Origin: JAABRB01 sp963735025
GTDB taxonomy: Bacteria > Pseudomonadota > Gammaproteobacteria > Burkholderiales > SG8-39
DNA: 64,000 nt
NCBI GenBank assembly: GCA_963735025.1
Contig: CAVTJG010000007.1
Location: 1 to 64,000 of the forward strand
Direction: 5' to 3'
Position 1 is the stretch's first letter. Each line of letters begins with the position of its first letter. The notes under the pieces were generated by a model, which did no database searches, was not told where the DNA came from, and worked only from the letters and a program-made list of their open reading frames with translations. This document shows, piece after piece, positions 46,103 through 55,057 of the stretch. The translations under genes and the position numbers were made by a program.

Positions 46103-46523
46103 ATGGGACACGAGTCATATCACCGTACCGAGGAAGTCGTCGGCTCCTCGAACCGTTCCTTCGGCCTGGTCTTCGCGGTCGTGTTCGCACTCATCGCGTT
46201 CCTGCCGTTGATAGGAGGTCATCCGCTTCGGCTCTGGAGCCTGGGGGTGGCGCGCGGCATTTGCGGTGCTGGCCTTCGCCGCGCCGCAGGTCCTCGCGCC
46301 GCTCAACCGCCTGTGGTTCAAGCTCGGGTTGCTGCTTCACAAGATCGTGAACCCGATCGTGCTGGGGATCATGTTCTACGTGGTGGTGACACCCACAGGG
46401 CTAATCATGCGGCTGCTCGGCAAAGACTTGTTACGGCTCAAGCGCGATCCTGCCGCCGCGAGTTACTGGATCGAGCGCACCCCGCCTGGACCCAAGCCCG
46501 AGAGCCTGGGCGACCAATTCTGA
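46103..46523 (+). CDS. SxtJ family membrane protein, one frameshift
   Basis: ATG 46103: MGHESYHRTEEVVGSSNRSFGLVFAVVFALIAFLPLI, an N-terminus I associate with SxtJ-like proteins that accompany carbamoyltransferases. Near 46250 the frame must shift to AFAAPQVLAPLNRLWFKLGLLLHKIVNPIVLG and TPTGLIMRLLGKDLLRLKRD, ending with the common PESLGDQF tail at 46523. Three to four membrane helices. Length 421 nt, one base over a multiple of three, so a single extra base explains the break. Role unknown to me; it is a routine partner of the two genes that follow. Confidence 0.78.
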
Positions 46524-46542
46524 ATGTTGGAGAACCGCTAGG

Positions 46543-46692
46543 ATGAGCTTCGTCGGCGAGCTGTGGCGCTTCATGCGCGTGCGCAAGAAGTTCTGGCTGC
46601 TGCCCATCTTCGTCGTGATGGTGCTGCTCGGGGGCTTGCTGATCCTCGCCAAGGGCTCGGCGGTCGCCCCGTTCATCTACACGCTCTTCTAG
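46543..46692 (+). CDS. DUF5989 small membrane protein
   Basis: A 49-residue protein starting MSFVGELWRFMRVRKKFW with an upstream RBS-like AGGATG context, followed by a single hydrophobic helix (LPIFVVMVLLGGLLILA) and the conserved ending AVAPFIYTLF. This is the DUF5989 family, which typically lies between SxtJ and carbamoyltransferase genes, exactly as here (19 bp after one, 9 bp before the other). Too short to be found by simple length cut-offs. The function is unknown; membrane recruitment of the carbamoyltransferase is a reasonable guess. Confidence 0.86.
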   Translation: MSFVGELWRFMRVRKKFWLLPIFVVMVLLGGLLILAKGSAVAPFIYTLF

Positions 46693-46701
46693 CTAGCCTG
46701 C

Positions 46702-48538
46702 GTGCGGGTCCTGGGCATCTCGGCGTTCTATCACGACAGCGCCGCAGCACTCATCGAGGACGGTCGCATCGTGGCGGCCGCGCAGGAGGAGCGCTTCACG
46801 CGCAAGAAGCACGACCCGGGCTTCCCCGCCCAAGCGGTGCGCTACTGCCTGGGGCAGGCCGGCGGCGCCTTCGAGAACATCGATTTCATCGCCTTCTACG
46901 ACAAGCCGTTCCTGAAGTTCGAGCGCCTGCTCGAGACCTATATCGCCTTCGCCCCCCGGGGGTTCCAGAGCTTCCGGATGGCCATGCCCCTGTGGCTGCG
47001 CGAGAAGCTTTTCCTCAAGGACCTCCTCGCGAAAGAGCTGAAGGCGCTTGGCGCGGGCAAGAAGGTCGCGCAGAAGATGCTCTTCTCCGAGCACCACCTG
47101 TCGCATGCCGCGAGCGCCTTCTTCCCCTCGCCGTTCGAGGAAGCGGTGGTGCTCACCATGGACGGGGTGGGCGAGTGGGCCACGACCTCGCTGGCATATG
47201 GCCAGGGCAAGGACCTGGAAGTCCACCGCGAGATCCACTTCCCGCACTCGATCGGGCTACTTTATTCCGCGTTCACCTACTACACCGGCTTCAAAGTGAA
47301 CTCCGGGGAGTACAAGGTGATGGGGCTGGCCCCCTACGGGGAGCCCAAGTACGCGAAGCTCATCTACGAGCACCTCCTCGATCTCAAGCCCGACGGCAGC
47401 TTCCGGCTGAATCTCGACTATTTCGACTACTGCACGGGCTTGACGATGACCAACGCCAAGTTCGACGAGCTGTTCGGCGGCCCGCCCCGCAAGCCCGAGG
47501 TGTGGCTCACCCAGCGGGAGATGGACTTCGCCGCCTCGATCCAGGCGGTCACCGAGGAGGTGGTACTGCGCCTCACCCGGTCACTTGCCAAGGAGACCGG
47601 CAAACAAAACCTCTGCCTCGCAGGCGGGGTGGCCCTCAACTGCGTGGCCAACGGCAAAGTGCTGCGGGACGGGCACTTCAAGGATCTGTGGATCCAGCCC
47701 GCCGCGGGGGACGCCGGCGGGGCGCTGGGTGCCGCACTCACCGCCTACCACCTCTACAAGGGCCAGCCGAGGAAGCCGAACGGCAAATCGGACCACATGT
47801 CAGGCGCCTACCTGGGCCCCGCCTACGACCAGGCCGAGTGCGAGCGCCAGCTCCAGGCAGCCGGGGCGAAGTACTCAGTCCTTTCGGAGGACGAGGTCAT
47901 CGACGCCTGCGCCCAGGCGCTTGCCGAAGGCAAGGCGCTGGGTTGGTTCCAGGGGCGCATGGAGTTTGGCCCACGAGCGCTTGGCGGGCGCTCGATCCTG
48001 GGCGATGCACGCTCGCCAAAAATGCAATCCTTGCTCAACCTCAAGGTCAAGTATCGCGAGTCCTTCCGCCCCTTCGCGCCCTCGGTGCTCCGGGAGCGGG
48101 TAGCGGATTACTTCGAGATCGACTACGACAGCCCCTACATGCTGCTCGTGGCCGACGTCGTCAAGGATCGCAGGAAGACCATGACCGCAGAGGAGCAGGC
48201 GCTCTTCGGCATCGAGAAGCTCAACGTCCCTCGATCGGACATACCCGCGGTAACCCACGTCGACTACTCGGCGCGCATCCAGACCGTTCACAAGGAAACG
48301 AACCCGCGCTATCACGCGCTGATCACCGAGTTCGAGCGCCTGACCGGCTGCGCGGTGATCGTCAACACGAGCTTCAACGTGCGCGGCGAGCCGATCGTCT
48401 GCACTCCCGCAGACGCCTTCCGCTGCTTCATGGGCACCGAGATCGAGGTGCTCGCGGTCGGGCAATTGCTTGCTCAGGAAAGAGGACCAGAACCCCGCCC
48501 TCAAGCAAAACTACGAGCAGGCGTTCGAGCTGGATTGA
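46702..48538 (+). CDS. Carbamoyltransferase (TobZ/NodU family), C-terminal frameshift
   Basis: GTG 46702: MRVLGISAFYHDSAAALIEDGRIVAAAQEERFTRKKHD, the Kae1-like N-terminus of O-carbamoyltransferases. FSEHHLSHAASAFFPSPF supplies the HxxxH-type metal site, LTMDGVGEW and SGEYKVMGLAPYG follow, then LAGGVALNCVANGK. The YrdC-like C-terminal half has GWFQGRMEFGPRALGGRSILGDAR and VNTSFNVRGEPIVCTP. An extra base near 48460 breaks the frame; correcting it yields NCLLRKEDQNPALKQNYEQAF and a stop at 48536-48538, giving 612 residues and removing overlap with msbA. It transfers carbamoyl from carbamoyl phosphate with ATP, probably to a sugar hydroxyl. Confidence 0.9.
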
Positions 48539-48565
48539 ACGACGGACGCCCTCCCTCGAAGCACG

Positions 48566-50332
48566 TCACTCCACCAGCGCCGGCTCCTGCCGCGCGTACT
48601 GGATGCGATGCAGCCGCGCGTAGGCGCCGTCGCGGGCGAGGAGCTCGTCGTGACGGCCGATCTCGGCGATGCGGCCCGCGTCGAGCACCACGATGCGGTC
48701 GGCGCGCTCGATGGTCGAGAGGCGGTGTGCGATCACGAGTGTGGTGCGACCGCGCATCAGCTCGTCGAGCGCGGCTTGCACGTAACGCTCCGATTCGCTG
48801 TCGAGCGCAGACGTCGCTTCGTCCAGGATGAGGATCGGCGCGTTCTTGAGGAACGCGCGCGCAATGGCGACGCGCTGGCGCTGGCCCCCCGAGAGGCGCA
48901 CGCCGTCCTCGCCCACCTGTGTCTGTAGACCTTGCGGCATGTCGCGGATGAAGATCATCGCGTGCGCCGCTTCGGCCGCCGCGATGATCTCGCTCTCCGA
49001 CGCGCCGCTGAGGCGGCCGTAGCCGATGTTGGCCGCGACGGTGTCGTTGAAGAGCAGGATGTCCTGGCTCACGAGCGCGATGTTCGCGCGCAGCGACATG
49101 AGCGTGATGTCGGTGATATCCACGCCGTCGATCAGGATCCGGCCCGAGGTCGGCGTGTAGAACCGCGGCAGCAGGTTGACGAGCGAGCTCTTGCCGCTGC
49201 CCGACTGGCCGACGAGCGCGAGTGTCTCGCCGGGCGCAAGCCGGAGTGAAATGCCGTCGAGCGCCGGGCGTTCGCCGGTGGGATAGATGAGCCGCACGTC
49301 GCGGAACTCGATCTCCCCACGTGCGCGGCCGAGCGCCGTCGTGCCGGTGTCGACTTCGGGCTGCTGGTCGATCAGCCCGAACACCGACTCCGCCGCAGCC
49401 AACCCGCGCTGCAGCGTCTCGCTCACCGCCGTGAGCCGCTTCACCGGCCCGAGCAGGATCATGAGTCCCGCGAGGTAGGACATGAAGGTGCCGATGGTCG
49501 TCTGATCGCGTAATGCATCCTGCGCGACGTAGTAGATCGTGCCCGCGATGGCGAACGAGCCGACGAGCTGCGTGATGGGTACGATCGCGCCGCCCGCCGC
49601 AGCGCCCTTCAAGAGAAAACTGCGCACCTTGTCGGCCCCGGCGGCGAACCGCTTCTCTTCGTATTGCTGGCCGCCGAACACTTTCACGACACGATGGCCG
49701 GCCACCGACTCTTCGACCGCGTGAGTGAGATCGCCCACCGCGGTGAGCTCGCGTCGGCTCACGGAGCGCAGTCGTCGCGCGAAGCGCTGCACGATCACGC
49801 CCATGACCGGCCCGACGAGCAGGATGATCGCCGTGAGCTTCCAGTTCAGGTAGAGCAGCCACCCCAGCAACCCGATCGCCGAAAGCGTGTCCTTGATCAG
49901 CACGTTCACCGCGGTGGTCGCCGCGCCGGTAACGTTCTGCACGTCGTAGGTGAATTTCGACAGCACGCTGCCGGTGGTCGTGCCGTCGTAGAACGACGTC
50001 GGCAGCCGCGTCAGCGATCGGAACATGCCCTCGCGCAGATCCGTGACGACCTTCGTCGCGACCCATGCGCCGAGGTAGGTCACGGTGAACGACCCGGCCC
50101 CGCGCAAGAAGAAAAGCCCGATGATCGCAAGCGGCATCCAGCGGATGAGGTCCGGATCCTTCTGGACGAACGTGCCGTCGAGCAGCGGCTTCACCAGCGC
50201 GGCGAATGTCGGCTCGGTGATCGCCACCACGATCATTGCCGCGACCGATCCCGCGAAGACTCGCCAGTAGGGCTTTACGTAGCCGAGCAGCCGGCGATAG
50301 AGCTGGGCACTCGAAGCAGTGGGCGACGCCAT
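48566..50332 (-). CDS. msbA: Lipid A / LPS-core export ABC transporter MsbA
   Basis: A 588-residue half-transporter. Six N-terminal membrane helices (residues ~20-310) precede the ATPase domain with Walker A VGQSGSGKSSLV, signature VRLSGGQRQRVAIARA, Walker B ILILDEATSALD and the H-loop IAHRLSTIERAD. The EFRDVRLIYPTGERPALDGISL block and length match MsbA. It flips lipid A-core from the inner to outer face of the inner membrane. It converges with the carbamoyltransferase and lies 9 bp upstream of btuF in transcription terms, though transcribed away from it in order. Intact. Confidence 0.92.
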   Translation of the reverse strand: MASPTASSAQLYRRLLGYVKPYWRVFAGSVAAMIVVAITEPTFAALVKPLLDGTFVQKDPDLIRWMPLAIIGLFFLRGAGSFTVTYLGAWVATKVVTDLREGMFRSLTRLPTSFYDGTTTGSVLSKFTYDVQNVTGAATTAVNVLIKDTLSAIGLLGWLLYLNWKLTAIILLVGPVMGVIVQRFARRLRSVSRRELTAVGDLTHAVEESVAGHRVVKVFGGQQYEEKRFAAGADKVRSFLLKGAAAGGAIVPITQLVGSFAIAGTIYYVAQDALRDQTTIGTFMSYLAGLMILLGPVKRLTAVSETLQRGLAAAESVFGLIDQQPEVDTGTTALGRARGEIEFRDVRLIYPTGERPALDGISLRLAPGETLALVGQSGSGKSSLVNLLPRFYTPTSGRILIDGVDITDITLMSLRANIALVSQDILLFNDTVAANIGYGRLSGASESEIIAAAEAAHAMIFIRDMPQGLQTQVGEDGVRLSGGQRQRVAIARAFLKNAPILILDEATSALDSESERYVQAALDELMRGRTTLVIAHRLSTIERADRIVVLDAGRIAEIGRHDELLARDGAYARLHRIQYARQEPALVE

Positions 50333-50341
50333 CGACCCATT

Positions 50342-51208
50342 TTACCTGCCAGCCGCCCTCGCGCCCGGGATTTGCTGCCGCACACGATCGATGAGTTCAC
50401 AAAGCGCCGCGGCGCCCTCCACCACCCGCGGGCCCATGCGGTTCGCGAGCGACGCGTCGATCGCGTAGACGCGGCCCTCGCGCACGGCGGGGAGCGCCGC
50501 GTAGCGTCGCCAGCGCGCGAGCGCAGCCGCGTCGTCGAGCCCGACACCGCTGACCACCACGACGTCAGGACGCCGCGCATAGAGCTGTTCCGCCGAGATC
50601 GCCGGAATCAGGCTTTGCGCGTCCTGGAATACGTTCTCGGCGCCGCAGACCTCCAGCAGGTCCGACACCAGATGCGCCCCGCTCACCGTCATGAGCGGCT
50701 CGTGCCAGACCTCGTAGAACACGCGCACCGGACTGCGGCCCCGGTATTGCTCGCGCAGCTTGGCCATGTCGCTCTCGAACGCTGCGGCCGCCGCCTCGCC
50801 TTCGGCCGGACTGCCCGCGAGCTGTCCAACCGAACGCAGCACGCGCGCCACGTCCTCGAGCCGGCGCGCGTCGCTGGCGTAGACGGGAATGCCGAGGCGC
50901 TCGAGCCGCTCCAGATCCTGCACGCGGTTGCCGCCGCGCCACGCAAGGGCGAGGTCGGGCGCGAGGCGCACCACGCGCTCGAGATCCACCCTTCCGCTCG
51001 CCTCGATCTGGGGCAGCTTCGCGACCTGGGGCGGGAAGTCGCTGAACACGCTCACGCCCACGACACGCTCGCCCGCGCCCGCTGCGAAGGCCACTTCGGC
51101 GAGATGCGGCGACAGCGTCACGATGCGCGCGGGCGGGTGATCCAGCGTGACCGAGTGCCCGCGATCGTCGACGACTGTCACGGCAGACGCACTGGCTGCA
51201 AATGCCAA
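50342..51208 (-). CDS. btuF: Cobalamin-binding periplasmic protein BtuF-like
   Basis: About 288 residues from a TTG at 51208. The N-terminus AFAASASAVTVVDDRGHSVTL looks like the end of a signal peptide; the start of that peptide may be lost by an indel, since an ATG-led hydrophobic stretch lies just upstream in another frame. PARIVTLSPHLAEVAFAAGAGERVVGVSVFSDFPPQ, GRVDLERVVRLAPDLALAW and RPDVVVVSGVG are typical periplasmic-binding-protein (Peripla_BP_2) landmarks. It lies downstream of btuB on the same strand and so is probably under the same riboswitch, delivering vitamin B12 to an inner-membrane importer not seen here. Confidence 0.83.
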   Translation of the reverse strand: MAFAASASAVTVVDDRGHSVTLDHPPARIVTLSPHLAEVAFAAGAGERVVGVSVFSDFPPQVAKLPQIEASGRVDLERVVRLAPDLALAWRGGNRVQDLERLERLGIPVYASDARRLEDVARVLRSVGQLAGSPAEGEAAAAAFESDMAKLREQYRGRSPVRVFYEVWHEPLMTVSGAHLVSDLLEVCGAENVFQDAQSLIPAISAEQLYARRPDVVVVSGVGLDDAAALARWRRYAALPAVREGRVYAIDASLANRMGPRVVEGAAALCELIDRVRQQIPGARAAGR

Positions 51209-51250
51209 GGCGGTTGCGCAATGAGCATGGCCACTGCGCAGTGCGAGGCA

Positions 51251-51362
51251 CCCCTGGATTCCCGCTTGCGCGGGAATGACGGACTCCCTGCGTGGTCCAG
51301 CATGGTCCTGGATTCCCGCGGGCCCTGCCCCCGAGCGGGGTGATCGGGCGGCGGGAATGACG
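51251..51362. repeat. Two dRS3-like palindromic repeat units between btuB and btuF
   Basis: One unit at 51254-51282 has ATTCCC-N8-GGGAAT (51258-51277), the pattern of Neisseria dRS3 repeats. A second, degenerate unit with longer spacing runs 51308-51362, starting with the same CTGGATTCCCGC and ending GCGGGAATGACG. Related units occur at 41.75 and 59.15 kb. They fill nearly all of the spacer between btuB and btuF, where they may form RNA hairpins. Confidence 0.75.
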
Positions 51363-51371
51363 AGCCTGCGC

Positions 51372-53404
51372 TCACTTGAACCGGTACTCCGCGGTGGCGA
51401 GGAACGTGCGGGGCAGATTCGGGTACGCGTTGAAGTTGTTCGTGAACAGGCTGCGCACCGCGTAACTGTAGTAGAACTCGTCGAACAGGTTGTTCACCGC
51501 GGCGGTGAAAGTCCACCGATCCCAGCCCTGCGCTAGCTTGAGATTCACGACCGTGTAGGCGGGCATCTTGCGACCGAAATCGTTCGCCACGTCGTTGTCG
51601 TAGTACTGGGAGCCGACGTAATTCACCACCGCCGAGAGCAAGGTCTTGTCGGTGATGTTCCACGCCGCCCCGACCGTGAGCAGCGTCTTCGGCACGAGCG
51701 GTATGGTGTTGCCGGTCACGTTCACCGGACCGATCATCCCCTCGCGAAACGTGGCACTGCGGAATGCGGCGTTTCCGAACAGGCTCAGCCCGGGAATCAC
51801 CCGCCAGCTCGCGTCCAGCTCGATTCCCTTCCGCAGCGTCGGCGGAAGATTGATGTTCTGGCCGGTCGGCACGAAGAAGAAGATCTCGTTGTTGAGCCGC
51901 ATCTCGTACGCGCTGGCCCGTGCGCGCAGTGTATCGCTGCGATATTCCACGCCCACTTCGAAATCGTGCGAGGTCTGCGCGTCGAGTGGCACGAGTCGCG
52001 ACGTGAATCCCGGTCCGCCGAACTGATCGTAGATCTCGTCCACCCGCGGGATGCGGAAGCTCTGGCCGTAGCGGCCGTAGACCTCGACCGTGTCGGACAG
52101 CGGCTGGCGCAGACCGAACTCGTAGGCGCGCGGATTCAGGCTCTTCGAGGCGCTGGCCGGGCCGAGCACGTTGGCGACATCGGTCGCGTTGGTCCGCACA
52201 TCCTGTAGCCGCCCACCGAGGGTCAGCCGGGTGCCGGTCGAGAACACCGAATAGTGCTGGAGATAGGCGCCATTGCTGCGCTGATCGACCTGCAGGTCCG
52301 CGAACGGCGCCGACGTCTGGCTGCGCGAATCCTGCCGCGTGTAATCCCAGTTATCGTAGTCGTAGCCCACGATCAGCGTGTTGCGCGCGCCGAACGCGCG
52401 GTAGGGCAGCTTGAATCGCGGAGCGAAGGTCCATACATCGTTGGTGGACTGGACGTAGGTGTTGAAGAGGCCCGCCGAGAAGTAGTCGGCCAAGAAACGC
52501 GCTCCGGTCGGTCTGGCGGTAGCCGAGATCGGCGGCGAGCGTTCCCCCGCCAAGCGCGACTTCGCCTGCGAGGAGCGCGCGGGCGCCCTCGCGATTCGCC
52601 CAGTCGAGCGGCGTGGCGGTACCGCGCGGATTGACCGCGAGCTCCAACTCCCCGCGCGGCCCGGGCAGCTGCACGGTCTGCCGATCGCCGCCGAACTTGA
52701 GATCCACCTTCCCGGTGCTGCCAACCGCGCGCAGATCGGCCTCCGCGCTCCATTGGTGTACGCGGTTGTTCTCGCGCCAGTTGCTGGTCTGGTAGGTGTT
52801 CGCCGAGCCCGTGGCGCCGAACACGTCGCCTGCCGCCGAAGCAGTGGCGCCTGCCTGGAAGGTATCGAGCGAGCCACCGCCGACCATCGCCGAGCCCGTG
52901 ATCGTCGCGCGCTCCGGCGTGCGGGTGATGATGTTGATCGTCCCGCCGGTCGCGCCGCCACCGTAGAGCACGCCCCCGCTGCCGCGCAGGATCTCGATCC
53001 GCTCGATCGACTCGATCGGAATGGCCGACCAGCTCGGCGTGGAGAGATCCACTTCGTCGAGCCGACGCCCGTCGAGCAGAACGAGCGTGTTCTGGTCGCC
53101 CGTGACGCCGAATCCGCGCAGATCGACCTGCTGGTCGGGGCTTCCGGTCGTGTTGCGGATGACGATGTTCCCCTGCTGCGAAAGGATCTCCGGCAGAGTG
53201 CGCGCGGTGCTCTTGGCGATGTCCTCGGCCGTGATCACGGTCATCCCGACCGGCGCGTCGAGCCGGTCCTCGGGAAAGCGTGTCGCCGTCACGACGACCG
53301 CATCGAGCTGCGGCGGACCATACTGCGCAAGCAGCGGAAGAGCAAAGGACTGGTAAGCAGGCAAACGTAATCGCGCGAAGCGCGCGCTGGGGGCGTGGAT
53401 GCAT
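51372..53404 (-). CDS. btuB: TonB-dependent outer-membrane cobalamin receptor BtuB-like, frameshifted
   Basis: ATG at 53404 starts a signal peptide (MHPRPQRALRAITFACLPVL). A shift near 53345 leads into the TonB box and plug (LDAVVVTATRFPEDRLDAPVGMTVITAEDIA, LVLLDGRRL, VDLRGFGVTGDQNTL, RIEILRGSGGVLYGGGATGGTINIIT). A second shift near 52510 leads to the barrel (DNWDYTRQDSRS, YEFGLRQPLSDTVEVYGRYGQSFRIPRVDEIYDQFGGPG) ending in ATAEYRFK with a terminal aromatic-basic pattern near OMP C-termini. The corrected length ~677 residues fits the family. A cobalamin riboswitch lies upstream, which makes B12 the likely ligand. Two indels explain the break. Confidence 0.85.
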
Positions 53405-53524
53405 GACTCCTCCCATCCGGCAAGCGTCCCGCAGGCCGGCATCGTGTGGACGGAAGGAAACGCAGCGCGGCGCGCAAGCATCTGCGAGGACACCGCACGC
53501 CCGCGGCATTTCCCGACCTCACGC

Positions 53525-53822
53525 TCAAAGGCCGGTCTCCGGGCTTGCGAGCTTGACTGCGGCGTGCGCCGCACTCCACGGACCGCCTTCCCGCGTCGCC
53601 GGTCCGGTAGGGACCTTGTGACGCAGTGGCCGGGACTGCACTCGCGCGCGGAAGATCGATGCGTGCGAGCGTGCCCATCGAATGGGCCGTGTTGAGCTTG
53701 CTTACCGTTGCGGGGGCAGCTCAGGCATTGGGTCCGGAGCGACAAAATCCGGGCCCGCACCTGATTCCCGTTTCACCCGTGCGTGTAGACACCACGCCTG
53801 GGCACCTCGAGCGAGCAGGGTC
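53525..53822 (-). promoter_or_regulatory. Cobalamin riboswitch controlling btuB-btuF
   Basis: On the minus strand, 5' to 3', the canonical elements appear in order: GAGGTGCC at about 53815, GGGTGAAACGGGAATC at about 53765, CTGCCCCCGCAACGGTAAGC near 53715-53700, GTCCCGGCCACTG at 53636-53624, GCGGGAAGGCGG near 53590, and AAGCCCGGAGACCGGCC at 53548-53531. These are the conserved core of adenosylcobalamin riboswitches, including the B12 box. It lies about 120 bp upstream of the btuB start, so B12 binding would repress expression. Ends are approximate. Confidence 0.93.
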
Positions 53823-53852
53823 ATTCTAACTCGGCGGGATTCCCCGGCGGGC

Positions 53853-54182
53853 TCAAAATCGTTCGATGCGCGCCGTGTATCGGCGCACCAGGAGGCGGTA
53901 TAGGCCTGTGCCGATCTGAATGTGCCCGACTTCGCGGCGTTCGAGGTCGAGCGTGGCGCCCCCTTTGGAGGAGGCCAGGGAAAGGCCAAACCGGTCCTGG
54001 GCGATCAACGCGTCGAGAACTTCGCGCAGATCCTCGTGCGCGAGCCCCGCACCCGTATTGTCGATCAGCTCACAGGCTCGGCCACGCCGCGTGACCCCCG
54101 CCAGACGGGTCGCATCGGGCCGAATCGGGTTCAGGCGATCGAATTCACCCGGGCGGGCCGGGGGCGTCGGTGTGTCGCTCAT
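53853..54182 (-). CDS. Hypothetical protein
   Basis: A possible 109-residue protein starting MSDTPTPPARPGEFDRLNP on the minus strand, divergent from the TIGR02449/zapA genes. Charged, helical-looking middle (GLAHEDLREVLDALIAQDRFGLS) and a basic tail (LLVRRYTARIERF). I recognise no family. Support: ATG start, no long competing real gene, a size and position fitting the gap, and it reads toward btuB's riboswitch. The opposite strand also has open sequence there, so its reality is uncertain. Confidence 0.45.
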   Translation of the reverse strand: MSDTPTPPARPGEFDRLNPIRPDATRLAGVTRRGRACELIDNTGAGLAHEDLREVLDALIAQDRFGLSLASSKGGATLDLERREVGHIQIGTGLYRLLVRRYTARIERF

Positions 54183-54251
54183 CACGAAAACACGTGCAGA
54201 ACCCGCGTTTACTCCTTGACGATGCTCGATTTTCCAAACTATATTGCCGCG

Positions 54252-54443
54252 ATGGACCCGGATCTGCTCGCCCTCGAGGATCGCGTTCGGCAGGTCGCCG
54301 AATTGTGCCAGCGGCTGCGGGCGGAGAACAGCGACCTGCGGCAGCGCATGGCCCAGCTCACCAGCCACAACAAGCTGCTCGCGGACAAGATCGACGGCGC
54401 CAAGGTGCGCCTGCAAGGCCTGCTCGGCCAGCTCCCTGAATGA
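54252..54443 (+). CDS. TIGR02449-type small coiled-coil protein
   Basis: A 63-residue protein starting MDPDLLALEDRVRQVAEL, with a heptad-like pattern of L/V spaced in LCQRLRAENSDLRQRMAQLTSHNKLLADKI, so a coiled coil over most of its length. Small proteins of this kind (TIGR02449) lie just upstream of zapA in many proteobacteria. Here the stop overlaps zapA by 4 bp (ATGA). A link to division, as for ZapB-like proteins, is suggested by position only. It is shorter than the in-frame upstream open stretch, which lacks coding character. Confidence 0.82.
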   Translation: MDPDLLALEDRVRQVAELCQRLRAENSDLRQRMAQLTSHNKLLADKIDGAKVRLQGLLGQLPE

Positions 54444-54751
54444 ACGATAAGCAGAAGGCCCTGGACGTCACGATCCTGGGTCGATCCTACAAGGTCACTT
54501 GCGCGGACGACGAGCGTGAAGCGCTGCTCAACGCGGTCCAGTACGTCGATCACAAGATGAACGAAATCAGGTCCTCGGGCAAAGTCGGCAGCACGGAGCG
54601 CATCGCAGTGATGGCCGCGCTCAACATTGCGCACGAATTGCTCACGGCCAAGAACCCGGACGGTTTTGACTTGGAAAGCGTCCGGCGTAGAATGGCCACG
54701 ATGCAAGCGACGCTCGATCAGGCGCTCGCGCCGCAAGAGAAGCTGCTGTAG
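54440..54751 (+). CDS. zapA: Cell division protein ZapA
   Basis: A 103-residue protein: LDVTILGRSYKVTCADDEREALLNAVQYVDHKMNEIR is the N-terminal globular ZapA domain, followed by a GSTERIAVMAALNIAHELL helix and a C-terminal coiled coil. It binds and bundles FtsZ at the division ring. It follows TIGR02449 with a 4-bp overlap and is followed by the 6S RNA locus, the standard proteobacterial order. Confidence 0.95.
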   Translation: MNDKQKALDVTILGRSYKVTCADDEREALLNAVQYVDHKMNEIRSSGKVGSTERIAVMAALNIAHELLTAKNPDGFDLESVRRRMATMQATLDQALAPQEKLL

Positions 54752-54799
54752 ACAACGGCTTCGACTCGCGGCGGCCTGCCGGCGGGTGTTTGCCCAAGT

Positions 54800-55000
54800 A
54801 GTTTTTCGATTTCAATGTCCCCTGCGTTGCGCGTCAGGCTGTAGAAATTCTTGTACCGATGCATCCGCAAGGTTGCGGACTCAAGTGTCACTGTTGTGCG
54901 CGTCCCATAGTCGGACGATCCTGATGTGACCGGAACGCGACCGCCTTGAACCGCAGGGTTCAAGATTCGCGGCTTAACCGCTTCGGCGGGGGGCACCTAC
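54800..55000 (+). ncRNA. ssrS: 6S RNA
   Basis: Located directly downstream of zapA, the usual position. It contains the strongly conserved 3' half block CCTTGAACCGCAGGGTTCAAG at 54944-54964, matching the CCUUGAACC..GGGUUCAAG closing stem, and GTCCCCTGCG at about 54817 like the 5' GUCCCCUGAGC segment. GGCTTAACCGCTTCGGCGG follows. The central region (54860-54935) is less conserved, as expected for the open bubble that mimics promoter DNA and binds sigma-70 RNA polymerase. Ends are estimated to about 15 nt. Confidence 0.82.
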
Positions 55001-55003
55001 AAT

Positions 55004-55035
55004 GCGACAACGCAGGCGCGAGCCTGCGTTGTCGC
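55004..55035 (+). terminator. Strong hairpin, 14-bp perfect stem with GCGA loop
   Basis: GCGACAACGCAGGC at 55004-55017 pairs exactly with GCCTGCGTTGTCGC at 55022-55035, with a GCGA (GNRA) tetraloop. It lies just after the 6S RNA 3' end and 22 bp before the EVE gene. There is no U-tract, so it may be a processing or stability hairpin more than a classical terminator. Confidence 0.6.
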
Positions 55036-55057
55036 GTCAGCGGACTGTCGTGCCCCC

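Noticed and set aside
46563..48623. A 686-codon plus-strand frame over the carbamoyltransferase
   Set aside because: High-GC shadow of the carbamoyltransferase, composed of R/G/A runs, while the true frame has complete motifs.
48501..50066. Long minus-strand frame overlapping msbA
   Set aside because: It lies in another frame of the same strand as msbA, with arginine/histidine/alanine-rich low-complexity sequence and no family motifs.
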